DNA of 64,000 bases. Source: Legionella waltersii (GTDB lineage: Bacteria > Pseudomonadota > Gammaproteobacteria > Legionellales > Legionellaceae). Shown piece after piece: positions 1 to 12,255 of the stretch (positions are counted from its first letter, which is position 1; every line of letters starts with the position of its first letter). Under the pieces are notes generated by a model. It saw nothing but the letters and a program-made list of their open reading frames with translations. It searched no databases and was not told where the DNA came from. Made by a program: the position numbers and the translations under genes. The stretch spans positions 21,511 through 85,510 of the forward strand of contig NZ_LNZB01000004.1 of assembly GCF_001468085.1 (NCBI RefSeq), in the 5' to 3' direction.

Positions 1-378
1 CCTGATGAATTTGTGAATTAGTGCAAGCATGCCAATTTACCTTATTCGAAAATCTAGTAGTAGAATTGTCATCAGACTCTGGCTTCAAGACATGGATTTA
101 CAAAGTTTTAAACGCCATATACGACCATAAAGAGCTTCTGATTCTTTAAAAATACCATAATCCTCAAAAAATGCATCATTTACAACCTGTTAAACTAGAA
201 TTCCTCAGTAAGGCATTAATAGTTTGCAACAATTTAGTAAAATTTAATCAAATCAGATTGCATTTAACCAATGAACCAGTAATATAAAAAATACACCAAT
301 AGACTTCATGAATAAGCGCTACAGACTCTTTTAGTGCAAGAAGTCTAAATAATTAACTCAAGGGAAATGAGGTTTATT
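1..378. other. Leading intergenic stretch, no supported gene
   Basis: I see no gene here that I can support. The first seven codons of frame 1 end in a stop at 19-21 and could be the tail of a gene outside the window. A 33-codon frame starting at 29 has no ribosome binding site and no recognisable similarity. The rest is AT-rich and presumably holds the promoter of the gene starting at 379. Confidence 0.5.
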
Positions 379-1668
379 ATGCGTTATATTCTTCCAGCAG
401 GAGCACTTTTAAATATATATTCTATCCGCAAGGAATATGAGGGTGAACGACATGTTAATTTAGATGAAACTCCTTCTCTATTTGGGGTTCCAACCTTATT
501 CGGTGGTACTGATGTTAAATCAAGAGACAGACAAACCAAATTCATTCTAAAAATGATCATTGTTCTTCGCGCTAATTTTGCCCGAGAAGAGGAAATAACA
601 TCTCCCGAGGAATGGGAAGCTAACTTAACAGCCTCACGTGTTGTTCTTGCAGCTTGTTTATTCGTTCAATCACAAATTTCTACCTTTAAAAACAACTCGG
701 CATTGTATCGCTTAATTAATAAAGATTTAGGGATAACCAGTACCAATTATTTAGATAAAGAAGACGAAGAAATGTGCTTTTTAGCAGCGAATCGAGTCAT
801 TAACTCTTCATTGTCAGCATACTCTGACGCAAATGCTGCTCTAAGAAAACAGAACTTTCCACCCTTCAGTGAAAAAGAGTGGAGGGAGTTTTCAGATTTT
901 GTCGCTACACAAGCAAAAAATGCAAAAAAACCCGTAAATCCATACACTAACTATCCAGTTACAACAATTACGCAACGATTTTTTGGCGCTGTAGGTACCT
1001 ACACCGGAGCAACAGTGGGCTACATCGGTGGAGACGTTATTAGCCAGTCATCCACAGCTCTTTCAAGTAAAGCTCAGCTTACGACCTACGTTGGAAGTAG
1101 TCTTTTATTCTTAGGTACAACTGGACCAATGGGTGTTGCACTATTCTCACAAGTCATAGCCAGTAAAATAATCACCTCCTTTTGCAATATCAGTATGGCC
1201 AGTTTGCTTGGAACAATAGGAGGTCTATTGGGAGAAGGTATAGGGGTTGGTGTGGGGATGCCTATAGATATGGTATACAGGCTTCTGTGGAGGGGGGCTG
1301 AAACGTTAATTAGCTATTCCACCACTTACCCTAATGATGGCAGAATGACAGGCTTACGGATTTCCGATGGCAAATCAGTCATTAATGGTATTGTTCTTGA
1401 TTACTCAACAAACACAGAGCTAGCAACGGACTTAAAAGGCAAGACAGTGACTATCACGGAAGATAGGAAATTGCTTGTTGATGGTAAGGAACTAAAAGTA
1501 CCTACTGATGGAGCATCTCTCCCAATTGAAGTCATTAATGAGCTCAAAAAACAGATCAATATTAGAGCGCTGAAAAAAGAGCTTGAAAATAATGCTCAAC
1601 CGAATGAACAGGAAGAGTCTCAGGATGAAGAAAAAGAAGAGTTATTAAGCACTGCATCAACCCTATAG
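379..1668 (+). CDS. Hypothetical protein with Gly-rich hydrophobic core and acidic C-terminus
   Basis: I do not recognise this 429-residue protein. The first ATG of the frame is at 367, but the ATG at 379 has a GAGG Shine-Dalgarno six bases upstream and is preferred. Residues about 1-190 look soluble and helical. Residues about 200-305 are Gly/Ala/Ser-rich and hydrophobic, with GxxxG-like spacings, and could insert into a membrane or form a glycine-zipper. The C-terminal 30 residues are very rich in Glu, Asp and Gln and end in a short Ser/Thr/Leu tail, like the E-block translocation signals of Dot/Icm substrates. It is monocistronic and convergent with dnaE. Effector status is inference only; an outer-membrane or glycine-zipper protein is an alternative. 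Confidence 0.65.
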   Translation: MRYILPAGALLNIYSIRKEYEGERHVNLDETPSLFGVPTLFGGTDVKSRDRQTKFILKMIIVLRANFAREEEITSPEEWEANLTASRVVLAACLFVQSQISTFKNNSALYRLINKDLGITSTNYLDKEDEEMCFLAANRVINSSLSAYSDANAALRKQNFPPFSEKEWREFSDFVATQAKNAKKPVNPYTNYPVTTITQRFFGAVGTYTGATVGYIGGDVISQSSTALSSKAQLTTYVGSSLLFLGTTGPMGVALFSQVIASKIITSFCNISMASLLGTIGGLLGEGIGVGVGMPIDMVYRLLWRGAETLISYSTTYPNDGRMTGLRISDGKSVINGIVLDYSTNTELATDLKGKTVTITEDRKLLVDGKELKVPTDGASLPIEVINELKKQINIRALKKELENNAQPNEQEESQDEEKEELLSTASTL

Positions 1669-1687
1669 AGTTAGTCATGCATCAAGT

Positions 1688-1709
1688 TTGTCGGACCAAG
1701 GTCCGACAA
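1688..1709. terminator. Perfect hairpin between convergent genes
   Basis: A perfect 10-bp inverted repeat (TTGTCGGACC / GGTCCGACAA) surrounds a 2-base centre, just after the stop of the upstream plus-strand gene and before the 3' end of dnaE. Its position suits a bidirectional transcription stop. There is no clean T-run on either side, so intrinsic termination is not certain. Confidence 0.4.
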
Positions 1710-1802
1710 CCCCCTATAAAGTGATCCATTGATTTATAAATAGCGTCGGCCAGCGACTCTAGACGATGCATTTTTAGCAATTCCTGTTTTCATCCAGAAG
1801 TA

Positions 1803-4800
1803 TTAATACCTCATGTTAACTTGTTCAGGACCAATCAAGTTACTCAACACCTCCAGTAACTCATTACTAGGATCGACAAACCATTTTGAACTTAGATTTA
1901 AATGCGCTTTTGCGACCTGATTATGATAAGCCACTTGCACTGCACAACGACCGGAATAATTTTTTAAAATGGATTGAATGGAAGAAAGAAGTGATTCACT
2001 ACTCTGGTTTAACTGCAACTCCAAGCAGCGTGCAAATTTAGTTCTCGCACTCGCTATCGAATGAAGTACACTCGCTGTCATTTTAATTCCACCATTGTAG
2101 TCATCGATGGCCACCTCCCCTTCGATAACGAGCATCTCTCCACTCGCCAAAGTTTCGGTATACTGCTCAAAGATCTCACCAAATACAACAACATCAATCT
2201 TAGCTGTGGCATCCTCTAAGCCAATGATGGCTAATTTCTTTCCACGCTTAGTGATCAGTTTTCTAATGCCTACAACCTGCCCACAAATATGTGCTTTCTT
2301 TTGTACAGCTGGATTTAATTGACCAATTGGGTGAATAAAATCTGTAAACTCCCTTCGGTATTGATCAGCTGGATGCCCTGTTAAATAGAAGCCCAAAACC
2401 TCCCTTTCACCTTCGAGCCTTTGTGCATCTGTCCATGACTTACAGGGTACATATTCATGCTTGGTAGAGTTATCGTCGATCAAAGAAAACAAATCAAATT
2501 GGCCACTGTTTTGATTTTGATGCTCCTTTTCTGCTAAACGAAGCGCTCTGTCTAATGATGCAGTCAATGCTGCTCGCTCTATGTTCCATTCATCCAAGGC
2601 ACCACTTTTAATCAAGGCTTCAAGGACCCGTCGATTTACTTTACGTAAATCTAATCGCTCACAAAAACTAAATAAGTCCTGGAATGAGCCATTTGCTACT
2701 CTTTCTTGCACAATGCATTCAATGGCAGACTCCCCTACCCCTTTGATAGCTCCAAGACCATAGATAATGGTTTTATCATCACTCACCGTAAAATGGTACA
2801 TCGATTGATTAATCGAAGGCGGTAATACTTCTAACTTCATGTGCGCACACTCATCAATGAATGTCACAACTTTATCCGTATTATCCATATCTGAAGACAT
2901 AACAGCCGCCATAAAAGCCGCAGGATAGTGTGCTTTTAACCATGCCGTTTGATAAGCAACTAATGCATAGGCTGCAGAATGTGATTTATTGAATCCATAC
3001 CCTGCAAATTTTTCCATCAAATCAAAAATATGAGTAGCGACCTCTGCATCAACACCTCTAGCTAGTGCACCACTCGTGAATATCTCCCGCTGTTTCGCCA
3101 TCTCTTCTGGCTTTTTCTTACCCATAGCTCGCCGCAATAAATCAGCAGAGCCTAGGGTATAATTCGCCAGTACCTGAGCAATTTGCATAACTTGCTCTTG
3201 ATATAATATGACACCGTAAGTGGGTTTTAGAATTGGTTCCAAATCTGGATGTGGATAATCTACTTGGGCTCTTCCATGCTTCCTGTCAATGAAATCATCG
3301 ACCATTCCCGATTGCAAAGGACCTGGTCTAAATAAAGCGACCAATGCGATGATGTCTTCAAAGCAATCCGGTTGCAGTCTACCGATGAGCTCTTTCATCC
3401 CTCGCGATTCAAGTTGGAATACTGCCGTTGTTTTGCAGGCTTTAAGCAACTCAAAACTCGCTTGATCATCCGTGGGAATATGGCTGATATCAACCAAAGG
3501 TAAGTTGTTTTGTTGACACTGTTTGTTCACCGTTGCTAATGCCCAATCAATAATTGTCAGTGTTCTCAACCCTAAAAAGTCAAATTTGACCAAGCCCACT
3601 GCTTCAACATCATCCTTATCGAATTGGCTTACGATTTGTGTAGACCCCTCTTCACAATAAATCGCTGTGAAATCGGTCAATCTAGAGGGAGCAATGACTA
3701 CACCCCCAGCATGCTTTCCAGCATTTCTTGTCACGCCTTCTAGTTTTAAGGCTAAATCGAATAACTCCTTTACTTCCTCTTCCTCGTTATAACGGCGTCG
3801 TAACTCCTCTTCTTGCTCCATGGCTTTACTCAGAGTAATACCAAGTTCGAAAGGAATTAATTTAGCTAATTTATCCACAAAACCATAAGGGTGACCTAAT
3901 ACCCGCCCCACATCTCGAACGACTGCTTTCGCTGCCATAGTACCAAAAGTGATGATTTGAGATACACTTTGTCTACCGTATTTTTCTGCAACATAATCAA
4001 TGACCCGATCCCGTCCTTCCATACAAAAATCAATATCGAAGTCCGGCATGGAAACTCGCTCTGGATTCAGAAAGCGCTCAAACAGCAATTCATAAAGTAG
4101 TGGATCCAAGTCTGTAATTTTTAAAGCATAAGCCACTAAGGACCCCGCCCCTGAACCTCTTCCTGGGCCAACAGGAACTCCATTATTCTTTGCCCATTGG
4201 ATAAAATCTGCCACAATTAAGAAATAGCCTGCAAACCCCATGTTATTGATAACATTCAGTTCTACCTTTAATCGTTCATCGTAATTTATTCTTGCTTCTG
4301 CTATTTCTTCTGGGGGTTTTCCTTTAAAAATTTGCTGAAGTCTTTCCTCAAGTCCTATCTCAGACAAATGCGACAAATAGTTTTCGACGGTTGAGCCTTC
4401 GGGAATAGGAAAATTGGGGAGATAATTATGCCCAAGATCCAATTGCACATTGCATCGCTTGCTAATTTCAACTGTATTTTCAAGAGCAGATGGTAAATCG
4501 CTAAACAGATCTTGCATTTCTTTTGCTGATCGCAAATACTGTTGGGGGCTAAAGCGTTGTTCTCGCCTCGGATCAGCTAAAGTGTATCCATCGTGAATAC
4601 ATACTCTTGCTTCATGGGCATCAAAATCGGATTCATCAATAAAACGAACGTCATTACTAGCTACAATGGGTAAACCAAGCTCATCGGCTAAAGCAATCAA
4701 TTTTTCATTGTACAATCCTTCATCTGCTCTTCCAGTGCGTTGTATTTCCAAATAAAATCGATTGGGAAATAACGTCATCCAGTGAGTTGCTCGTTGTTTT

Positions 4801-5249
4801 GCGAGTTCAACGTCATTTGCTACTAAAGCTTGACCTATATCTCCAAATCGCCCACCTGACAGGGCTATTATTCCTTCCGAATACTCCGCAACCCAATTGT
4901 ATTGAACTCTAGGTTGTCCCTGATGTTGCCCTTCTTGATAGGCTTTTGAAACCAAACAAGTAAGATTTTTATAGCCTTGGGAATTCATACACAATAGAAC
5001 TAAAGAGCTTGTAATATCTGGAGTTTCAAGATGATGACAAATTATTTCGCCACCTATGATTGGCTTGATCCCCGACTCTAAAGCACTCTTATATAACTTG
5101 ACTGCAGCAAATAGATTACAAAAATCCGTGATTGCAACAGCACTCATGCCTCTCTCTGGCAAGATTTTCATCAATGGCTTTATTTGTACCAGGCCATCGA
5201 TCAAAGAAAATTCCGTGTGTACTCTAAGATGAACAAATTGTTGTTGCAT
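1803..5249 (-). CDS. dnaE: DNA polymerase III alpha subunit
   Basis: Replicative DNA polymerase of the cytoplasmic Pol III holoenzyme, 1148 residues, close to the usual gammaproteobacterial length of about 1160. The N-terminal PHP domain starts with FVHLRVHTEFSLIDG. The C-family palm carries GPGRGSGAGS and MPDFDIDF, whose Asp403 and Asp405 match the catalytic pair of E. coli DnaE. The fingers, helix-hairpin-helix, OB-fold (around residues 990-1070) and tau-binding C-terminus follow in normal order. It lies 87 bases downstream of the ABC permease gene on the same strand and is probably transcribed separately. In many gammaproteobacteria dnaE sits with lpxB, rnhB and accA; here it does not. The start has only a weak ribosome binding site. 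Confidence 0.98.
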   Translation of the reverse strand: MQQQFVHLRVHTEFSLIDGLVQIKPLMKILPERGMSAVAITDFCNLFAAVKLYKSALESGIKPIIGGEIICHHLETPDITSSLVLLCMNSQGYKNLTCLVSKAYQEGQHQGQPRVQYNWVAEYSEGIIALSGGRFGDIGQALVANDVELAKQRATHWMTLFPNRFYLEIQRTGRADEGLYNEKLIALADELGLPIVASNDVRFIDESDFDAHEARVCIHDGYTLADPRREQRFSPQQYLRSAKEMQDLFSDLPSALENTVEISKRCNVQLDLGHNYLPNFPIPEGSTVENYLSHLSEIGLEERLQQIFKGKPPEEIAEARINYDERLKVELNVINNMGFAGYFLIVADFIQWAKNNGVPVGPGRGSGAGSLVAYALKITDLDPLLYELLFERFLNPERVSMPDFDIDFCMEGRDRVIDYVAEKYGRQSVSQIITFGTMAAKAVVRDVGRVLGHPYGFVDKLAKLIPFELGITLSKAMEQEEELRRRYNEEEEVKELFDLALKLEGVTRNAGKHAGGVVIAPSRLTDFTAIYCEEGSTQIVSQFDKDDVEAVGLVKFDFLGLRTLTIIDWALATVNKQCQQNNLPLVDISHIPTDDQASFELLKACKTTAVFQLESRGMKELIGRLQPDCFEDIIALVALFRPGPLQSGMVDDFIDRKHGRAQVDYPHPDLEPILKPTYGVILYQEQVMQIAQVLANYTLGSADLLRRAMGKKKPEEMAKQREIFTSGALARGVDAEVATHIFDLMEKFAGYGFNKSHSAAYALVAYQTAWLKAHYPAAFMAAVMSSDMDNTDKVVTFIDECAHMKLEVLPPSINQSMYHFTVSDDKTIIYGLGAIKGVGESAIECIVQERVANGSFQDLFSFCERLDLRKVNRRVLEALIKSGALDEWNIERAALTASLDRALRLAEKEHQNQNSGQFDLFSLIDDNSTKHEYVPCKSWTDAQRLEGEREVLGFYLTGHPADQYRREFTDFIHPIGQLNPAVQKKAHICGQVVGIRKLITKRGKKLAIIGLEDATAKIDVVVFGEIFEQYTETLASGEMLVIEGEVAIDDYNGGIKMTASVLHSIASARTKFARCLELQLNQSSESLLSSIQSILKNYSGRCAVQVAYHNQVAKAHLNLSSKWFVDPSNELLEVLSNLIGPEQVNMRY

Positions 5250-5336
5250 GGGGGTTATTTTAATTTTTTAATCATGAAACTTTAACCTAATTACTGGTTT
5301 ATAACAATGTTCTCAGATCTCAATTTCAACGCTTTC

Positions 5337-6671
5337 TCAATGTGAGTGATGAGGATCAAAAGCATCCCTTACTGCGTCCGCAAAGAGATTGATGGACACA
5401 ACCAACAAAAACATAAATACAAAAGCCGCCAACATTGGCCACCAAACAACAGGATCTCTTGCAAGTTCTAACCGAGCTCCATCTATCATGTTTCCCCAGC
5501 TAATCGTCATTGGTGATACGCCTACACCAACATAAGACAAGACTGCCTCTGCCATGACTAAAAAACTAAAATCCAATACCAGATTAATGACCACGATATG
5601 CATTACATTTGGCACTAAGTGTTTGCGAATTATCGTAACCCAACTACTGCCAAGAGAACGGGCGGCTAGTATAAAATCTGCTTCACGCAATTTCATGGTT
5701 TCTGCTCTCAATAGCCTACATAGACTAGTCCAACTGGTCACCCCTAAAATAATGCATAATGCGAGTAATCGTGCATCTGCACTTTCAGCCAATGTAGGAA
5801 ATTGCTCAGGATGGTTAGCAATGTAGGTTTGCAAAGACAACACAGAGGCTGTAATCAATAGGACTCCAGGAACTGAACTTAGTGTTGTATAACAGTACTG
5901 AATCACATCATCCACTATCCCTCCAAAATACCCAGAGGCTACTCCTAATATCAAAGCAAAGGGTAAGGTAAACAGCGTCGTTAAAAAACCAATGATTAAA
6001 CCAGTACGTATACTCTTTATACTGTAATAAAATAAATCTTGACCAATTTGCCCTGTTCCAAAAACATGAAATGCTCTTGATAATTGATACCCTGTATAAA
6101 CCGATAGTGTAATAACACCGAGGGTCAATATTACACTGAGTTGTGTTGAATTTATCCTCCAAGCCTTTATTGATTTAGCCTTTAACTTTAGTGCACTAAA
6201 AAAGCCCCAAATACCAAGCATCAATATCATGCTGATGATTACACCCCTGATCACCACCGAGTGAATAAATGCCAATTTATCCTCCTCAGTCTGGATGTGT
6301 ATCGGTGGGTACTCCAATCTCGGATAAACCTGTGTCATGACACCATTTACAAGTTCTGTTTCACTCACAAAAGAGGTTAAAGCCATGGGTTCCGAATACG
6401 TTTTTTCATACGTCAAACTCATTGGGGCGAGCAATTTATCCAATAAGGAAAGTCCAGTCTCGTCATTTGTTTTAAAATGAATGGAATCCAAAACTCCAAT
6501 CATCAAAAACAACATCAATACAATCCCAGCACTCACTGCTATGGGCTTATGCAATATAATGGCAAAGGAAGAGCGAATAGGTTGTTTGCGCAGCCCTGTT
6601 AAAACGATGCAAATACTGGCTAGTAAAAGAAGTAAGAAGCACTTATCTGTCCAGAAGAAATCAAATTCCAT
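5337..6671 (-). CDS. Peptide/nickel-type ABC importer permease, OppC/DppC-like
   Basis: Inner-membrane permease of a peptide-type (OppBC/DppBC) importer. The C-terminal half is typical: the BPD_transp_1 region with an EAA-type loop (EADFILAARSLGSSW), the segment around LSYVGVGVSPMTISWGNM, and the family ending NLFADAVRDAFDP. At 444 residues it is about 140 longer than the usual 300, because an N-terminal part with extra hydrophobic segments (around 10-30, 45-65 and 140-160) and a roughly 70-residue non-membrane loop precedes the permease domain. YejE-type permeases have a similar long N-terminus. It follows the OppB-like gene by 27 bases and probably forms a heterodimer with that product. No ATPase gene is nearby. 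Confidence 0.9.
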   Translation of the reverse strand: MEFDFFWTDKCFLLLLLASICIVLTGLRKQPIRSSFAIILHKPIAVSAGIVLMLFLMIGVLDSIHFKTNDETGLSLLDKLLAPMSLTYEKTYSEPMALTSFVSETELVNGVMTQVYPRLEYPPIHIQTEEDKLAFIHSVVIRGVIISMILMLGIWGFFSALKLKAKSIKAWRINSTQLSVILTLGVITLSVYTGYQLSRAFHVFGTGQIGQDLFYYSIKSIRTGLIIGFLTTLFTLPFALILGVASGYFGGIVDDVIQYCYTTLSSVPGVLLITASVLSLQTYIANHPEQFPTLAESADARLLALCIILGVTSWTSLCRLLRAETMKLREADFILAARSLGSSWVTIIRKHLVPNVMHIVVINLVLDFSFLVMAEAVLSYVGVGVSPMTISWGNMIDGARLELARDPVVWWPMLAAFVFMFLLVVSINLFADAVRDAFDPHHSH

Positions 6672-6698
6672 TCAACATTCCATCCTTTCTCGATCTTG

Positions 6699-7676
6699 TC
6701 ATTGTAGACGAACCCTGGGATCAACTAATAGATAGGATAAATCGGTTAATACCAATCCAATAATGTAAAGAATTGAGCCTAAAAACACCATGGATCGTAC
6801 GATTGCGAAATCCTGTTGCTGTATCGCATCAATGATATAACTTCCCAAACCTGGCACACCGAAAAATGATTCTAATATCAAACTACCCATAAATAAGGAA
6901 GGAATGATCACTACAATTCCCGTCAATATAGGTAACATCGTGTTTTTCAAAACATGCTTAAACAAAATTCTTAACTCGGATAATCCTTTGGCTCGGGCTG
7001 TTTTCACATACTCTTGGTGAATTTCTTCGAGAAACAAGGTACGATACCAACGTGCACCAGCCCCAAATTGTCCTAATACCGCCACAAGAACAGGTAAGGT
7101 AATGAACTTAAAGGCATCTAAACCACCATCATAGCCAGAGATAGGAAATAATTTTAAAATTTTTCCAAACAAGTATTGCCCACCGATAATATAAAACAAA
7201 CTAGAGATAGACATTAAAATGAGGCAAAACACGACTCCAGAAAGATCCAGATAACTGGTTCTAAAAAAAGCCATACCCATTGCAAAAACAATGTTTACAA
7301 GGATAGTCAACAACAACGTTGGCAAAGCTATAGCTAGGCTGGGCCACATTCGATAGCTTATATCATGGCTAATGTCCCTACCTGCATCCGATACTCCAAA
7401 ATTAAAGGTAAATAACATCAGGGATTTCTGGTAAAACAAGGTGTCTTTAACTGTGTTAAACCCTGATTTTTCTTCATTATAAAATAAAGGGAAATTATAG
7501 CCATGAACCTCTTTCCAATCCTCAATTGCGGATTGCTCAATATGCTTATTCCCTAGGTGCATTCGCGCCATATCATCAGGGGAGTTTACAATAAAAAACA
7601 ACGCAAAGGTGATGAGATTTATGCCAAATAAGATGGGGATTGCATAAATTATTCGTCGAAAAATATAATTCCCCAT
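6699..7676 (-). CDS. Peptide-type ABC importer permease, OppB/DppB-like
   Basis: Inner-membrane permease, 325 residues, usual length for the family. It opens with the family N-terminus (RRIIYAIPILFGINLITFALFF), has about six membrane segments, a cytoplasmic EAA-type loop (YVKTARAKGLSE) around residues 215-235, and the family ending DLSYLLVDPRVR. Its ATG overlaps the stop of the binding-protein gene (TAATG), so the two are translationally coupled. Together with the OppC-like gene it forms the membrane channel of the importer. The substrate cannot be read from the sequence; the YejABEF and Opp/Dpp systems are the closest in kind. Confidence 0.93.
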   Translation of the reverse strand: MGNYIFRRIIYAIPILFGINLITFALFFIVNSPDDMARMHLGNKHIEQSAIEDWKEVHGYNFPLFYNEEKSGFNTVKDTLFYQKSLMLFTFNFGVSDAGRDISHDISYRMWPSLAIALPTLLLTILVNIVFAMGMAFFRTSYLDLSGVVFCLILMSISSLFYIIGGQYLFGKILKLFPISGYDGGLDAFKFITLPVLVAVLGQFGAGARWYRTLFLEEIHQEYVKTARAKGLSELRILFKHVLKNTMLPILTGIVVIIPSLFMGSLILESFFGVPGLGSYIIDAIQQQDFAIVRSMVFLGSILYIIGLVLTDLSYLLVDPRVRLQ

Positions 7677-9844
7677 TATAAGCTACTCCGCTGAGCCGCT
7701 TGCTTTTCTTTTTTGAAGTAAGCAAAAATCAAGGGGAGAACAAGCGCGCCCATGAATAATATCATGACGATTAAAGGCCAAATAATTGGATGGTTCCAAT
7801 CAGTACGCAATTTATTTCTCTCAGAAACATCAATAGAAACGTACTTTAATGTACTCAAGGAAATCGTGTTTGGCTTTACATGAGAGACCCAACTTTGGGT
7901 AAGATTAAAACTTTCAGGATGCATTCCCCATATCCAAGGAGCATCATTAGTGACTATTTTTAGCATCTTTGTAATAATTTTTTGTCTAGTTTCATCATTA
8001 TTTCGGTTTTTCATTTTATCAAATAATCGATTAAATTCTGGGTTGTTGTAATTTGCAGCATTCTCACCTCCATATTTGACCTTACCATTTCGACCATAAA
8101 GAAGGAACAAGAAATTTTCCGGATCGGGGTAATCGGCATTCCAACCCCAACTAAAAATCTGTGTGTTGCCCGTCCTAACTTTATCCTGAAAACGATTATA
8201 CAGGGTAGATTGGACATTCAAATCAATGCCAATCGTTGCAAACTGCTTACGCATCCAATCCAATCTAGACTTCTCATCTGGGTTGCCTGAAACAGCCACA
8301 TCATAACTTAGAATCAGCGCTTTACCTGTTTTCGGATCCACTCCTTTAGGATAACCGGCCTCAACCATCAGTTGTTGAGCTTCAGCAATCGAACGACGCT
8401 TCATTGTATTATCTTTCCAACGATAGACATAAGGATTCATCCCCTGTTCTCCATCTCGATAACCAAATATTCCTGGAGGGATCGGGCCTTGAGCTGCCAA
8501 ACCACGGCCATTAAAAAAAATAGCGATAAATTCATCGTAATTTACAGCAATGGAGATTGCCTGCCTTAGTTTCCTCGCTTTAGTGCTATATCCACCTACT
8601 ACATTATCCAGCATGTTAAAACCCATGTAATAAATATAAGGCTCCAAGGATTGTGTTAATTGAATTTTTTTTGATTGCATTTCCGGGCTTAAAACCGCAT
8701 TTCCGACACGGTTGATCCTGATTGCTTGATCAAAGCTATCTGCGCTTACGTCTGAGGTGTCGTAATAACCTTGTAAAAATTTATTCCACCGTGGTATCGA
8801 TTCTTTCTCTAAGGTATAGACCGCCTTATCAATTATTGGTAGGCGCTTTCCAATATTATTCACATAACCTTCTCGCCTATCTGCATCTGAGGCATCAACA
8901 GGGAAATACACTTCTCTATAATTAGGATTTTTTTCCAATATCATGTTTCGGTTTGGGTTGTTCGCGGTCAACATGAATGGTCCTGTGCCAACTGGGTACC
9001 AACCAAAAGACAGATTTTTATCATCCATTCCTTTCTGTGAGTAGAATACATCGGCTTCCCAGGGTACTGGGGCAAAAAAAGGCATTGCTAGCCAAAATAA
9101 AAATTGTGGATATTGGCCACGCAATGTAATCTCAAAACGATAATTATCGAGTTTTTTTATCCCATTTAGAGGGTATTTTCGTAAATCGATATAGGTACCA
9201 TTTCGTAAGAGCTCAGGCGGCAAAGAATCACCAAACTCTTTAAATCCCACAATGTAATCACTCATTAATCCATAAATGGACGAACTTACGGAAGGATTGG
9301 CTATTCGTTTAATTTCATAGATAAAATCATCAACCAAGAGCTCTCTGGTACCAGTGTACTTAAAATCAGATAATTTACTAATGTCTTTGTCATCCAAGTA
9401 TTCTTCCGATAAATGATGATAACGAAAGCTCCCATCTTTTCGTTTTGCAAACGCTGGATGTGGTTGATAAAGGATTCCTTTTTGAATTTCGATCGTATAG
9501 ACAGTAAATGCAGGCTTAGCGTTTTCAACTAAGGGTATCGTCTTACCTTGGCTATCCAAATATTTAATCGTTGGCATCGCCGTTGCGATCAAAGGGATCA
9601 GTTTGTAGGGTCTGGCATAATAATCGTATTCCAAGAGTGGCTCGTAAATCTGAGAGATAAACACGTACTCATTTGAAGAGTAAGATCTGGCTGGATCCAA
9701 AGTCTTAGGTTGCTCGTTAAATGAGGAATAATAGATGTTTTCTTTGGATTCGCTCTCTGGATAAGGATTATTTAAAACCCAATTACCGCTGCATACAACG
9801 GATGCATAGAGTTGAATGGTAATAAATAACGTTAAAGATCGCAC
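7676..9844 (-). CDS. Family 5 extracellular solute-binding protein with C-terminal membrane anchor
   Basis: Substrate-binding component of the adjacent peptide-type importer, 722 residues and long for the family (usually 520-620). An N-terminal hydrophobic stretch with a Cys near residue 18 looks like a signal sequence. SBP_bac_5 features follow: YSSFNEQPKTLDPARSYSSNEY, the VGTGPFML region, RQAISIAVNYDEF, and SWGWNADYPDPENFLF. Unusually, the last 40 residues hold a hydrophobic segment (WPLIVMILFMGALVLPLIFAYF) followed by Lys/Arg, so the protein appears tethered to the inner membrane at its C-terminus. The start is GTG with an AAGGAA ribosome binding site. It begins 31 bases after ligA and may be co-transcribed with it. 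Confidence 0.92.
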   Translation of the reverse strand: MRSLTLFITIQLYASVVCSGNWVLNNPYPESESKENIYYSSFNEQPKTLDPARSYSSNEYVFISQIYEPLLEYDYYARPYKLIPLIATAMPTIKYLDSQGKTIPLVENAKPAFTVYTIEIQKGILYQPHPAFAKRKDGSFRYHHLSEEYLDDKDISKLSDFKYTGTRELLVDDFIYEIKRIANPSVSSSIYGLMSDYIVGFKEFGDSLPPELLRNGTYIDLRKYPLNGIKKLDNYRFEITLRGQYPQFLFWLAMPFFAPVPWEADVFYSQKGMDDKNLSFGWYPVGTGPFMLTANNPNRNMILEKNPNYREVYFPVDASDADRREGYVNNIGKRLPIIDKAVYTLEKESIPRWNKFLQGYYDTSDVSADSFDQAIRINRVGNAVLSPEMQSKKIQLTQSLEPYIYYMGFNMLDNVVGGYSTKARKLRQAISIAVNYDEFIAIFFNGRGLAAQGPIPPGIFGYRDGEQGMNPYVYRWKDNTMKRRSIAEAQQLMVEAGYPKGVDPKTGKALILSYDVAVSGNPDEKSRLDWMRKQFATIGIDLNVQSTLYNRFQDKVRTGNTQIFSWGWNADYPDPENFLFLLYGRNGKVKYGGENAANYNNPEFNRLFDKMKNRNNDETRQKIITKMLKIVTNDAPWIWGMHPESFNLTQSWVSHVKPNTISLSTLKYVSIDVSERNKLRTDWNHPIIWPLIVMILFMGALVLPLIFAYFKKEKQAAQRSSL

Positions 9845-9875
9845 TCAAATTCCTTCTTTTAGTTATCTTGAACCT

Positions 9876-12255
<2,380 letters not shown>

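Noticed and set aside
29..130. 33-codon open frame at the left edge
   Set aside because: No ribosome binding site, no recognisable family, and length expected by chance.
1688..1709. Rho-independent terminator call at full confidence
   Set aside because: The hairpin is perfect but lacks a T-run on both strands; reported with low confidence only.
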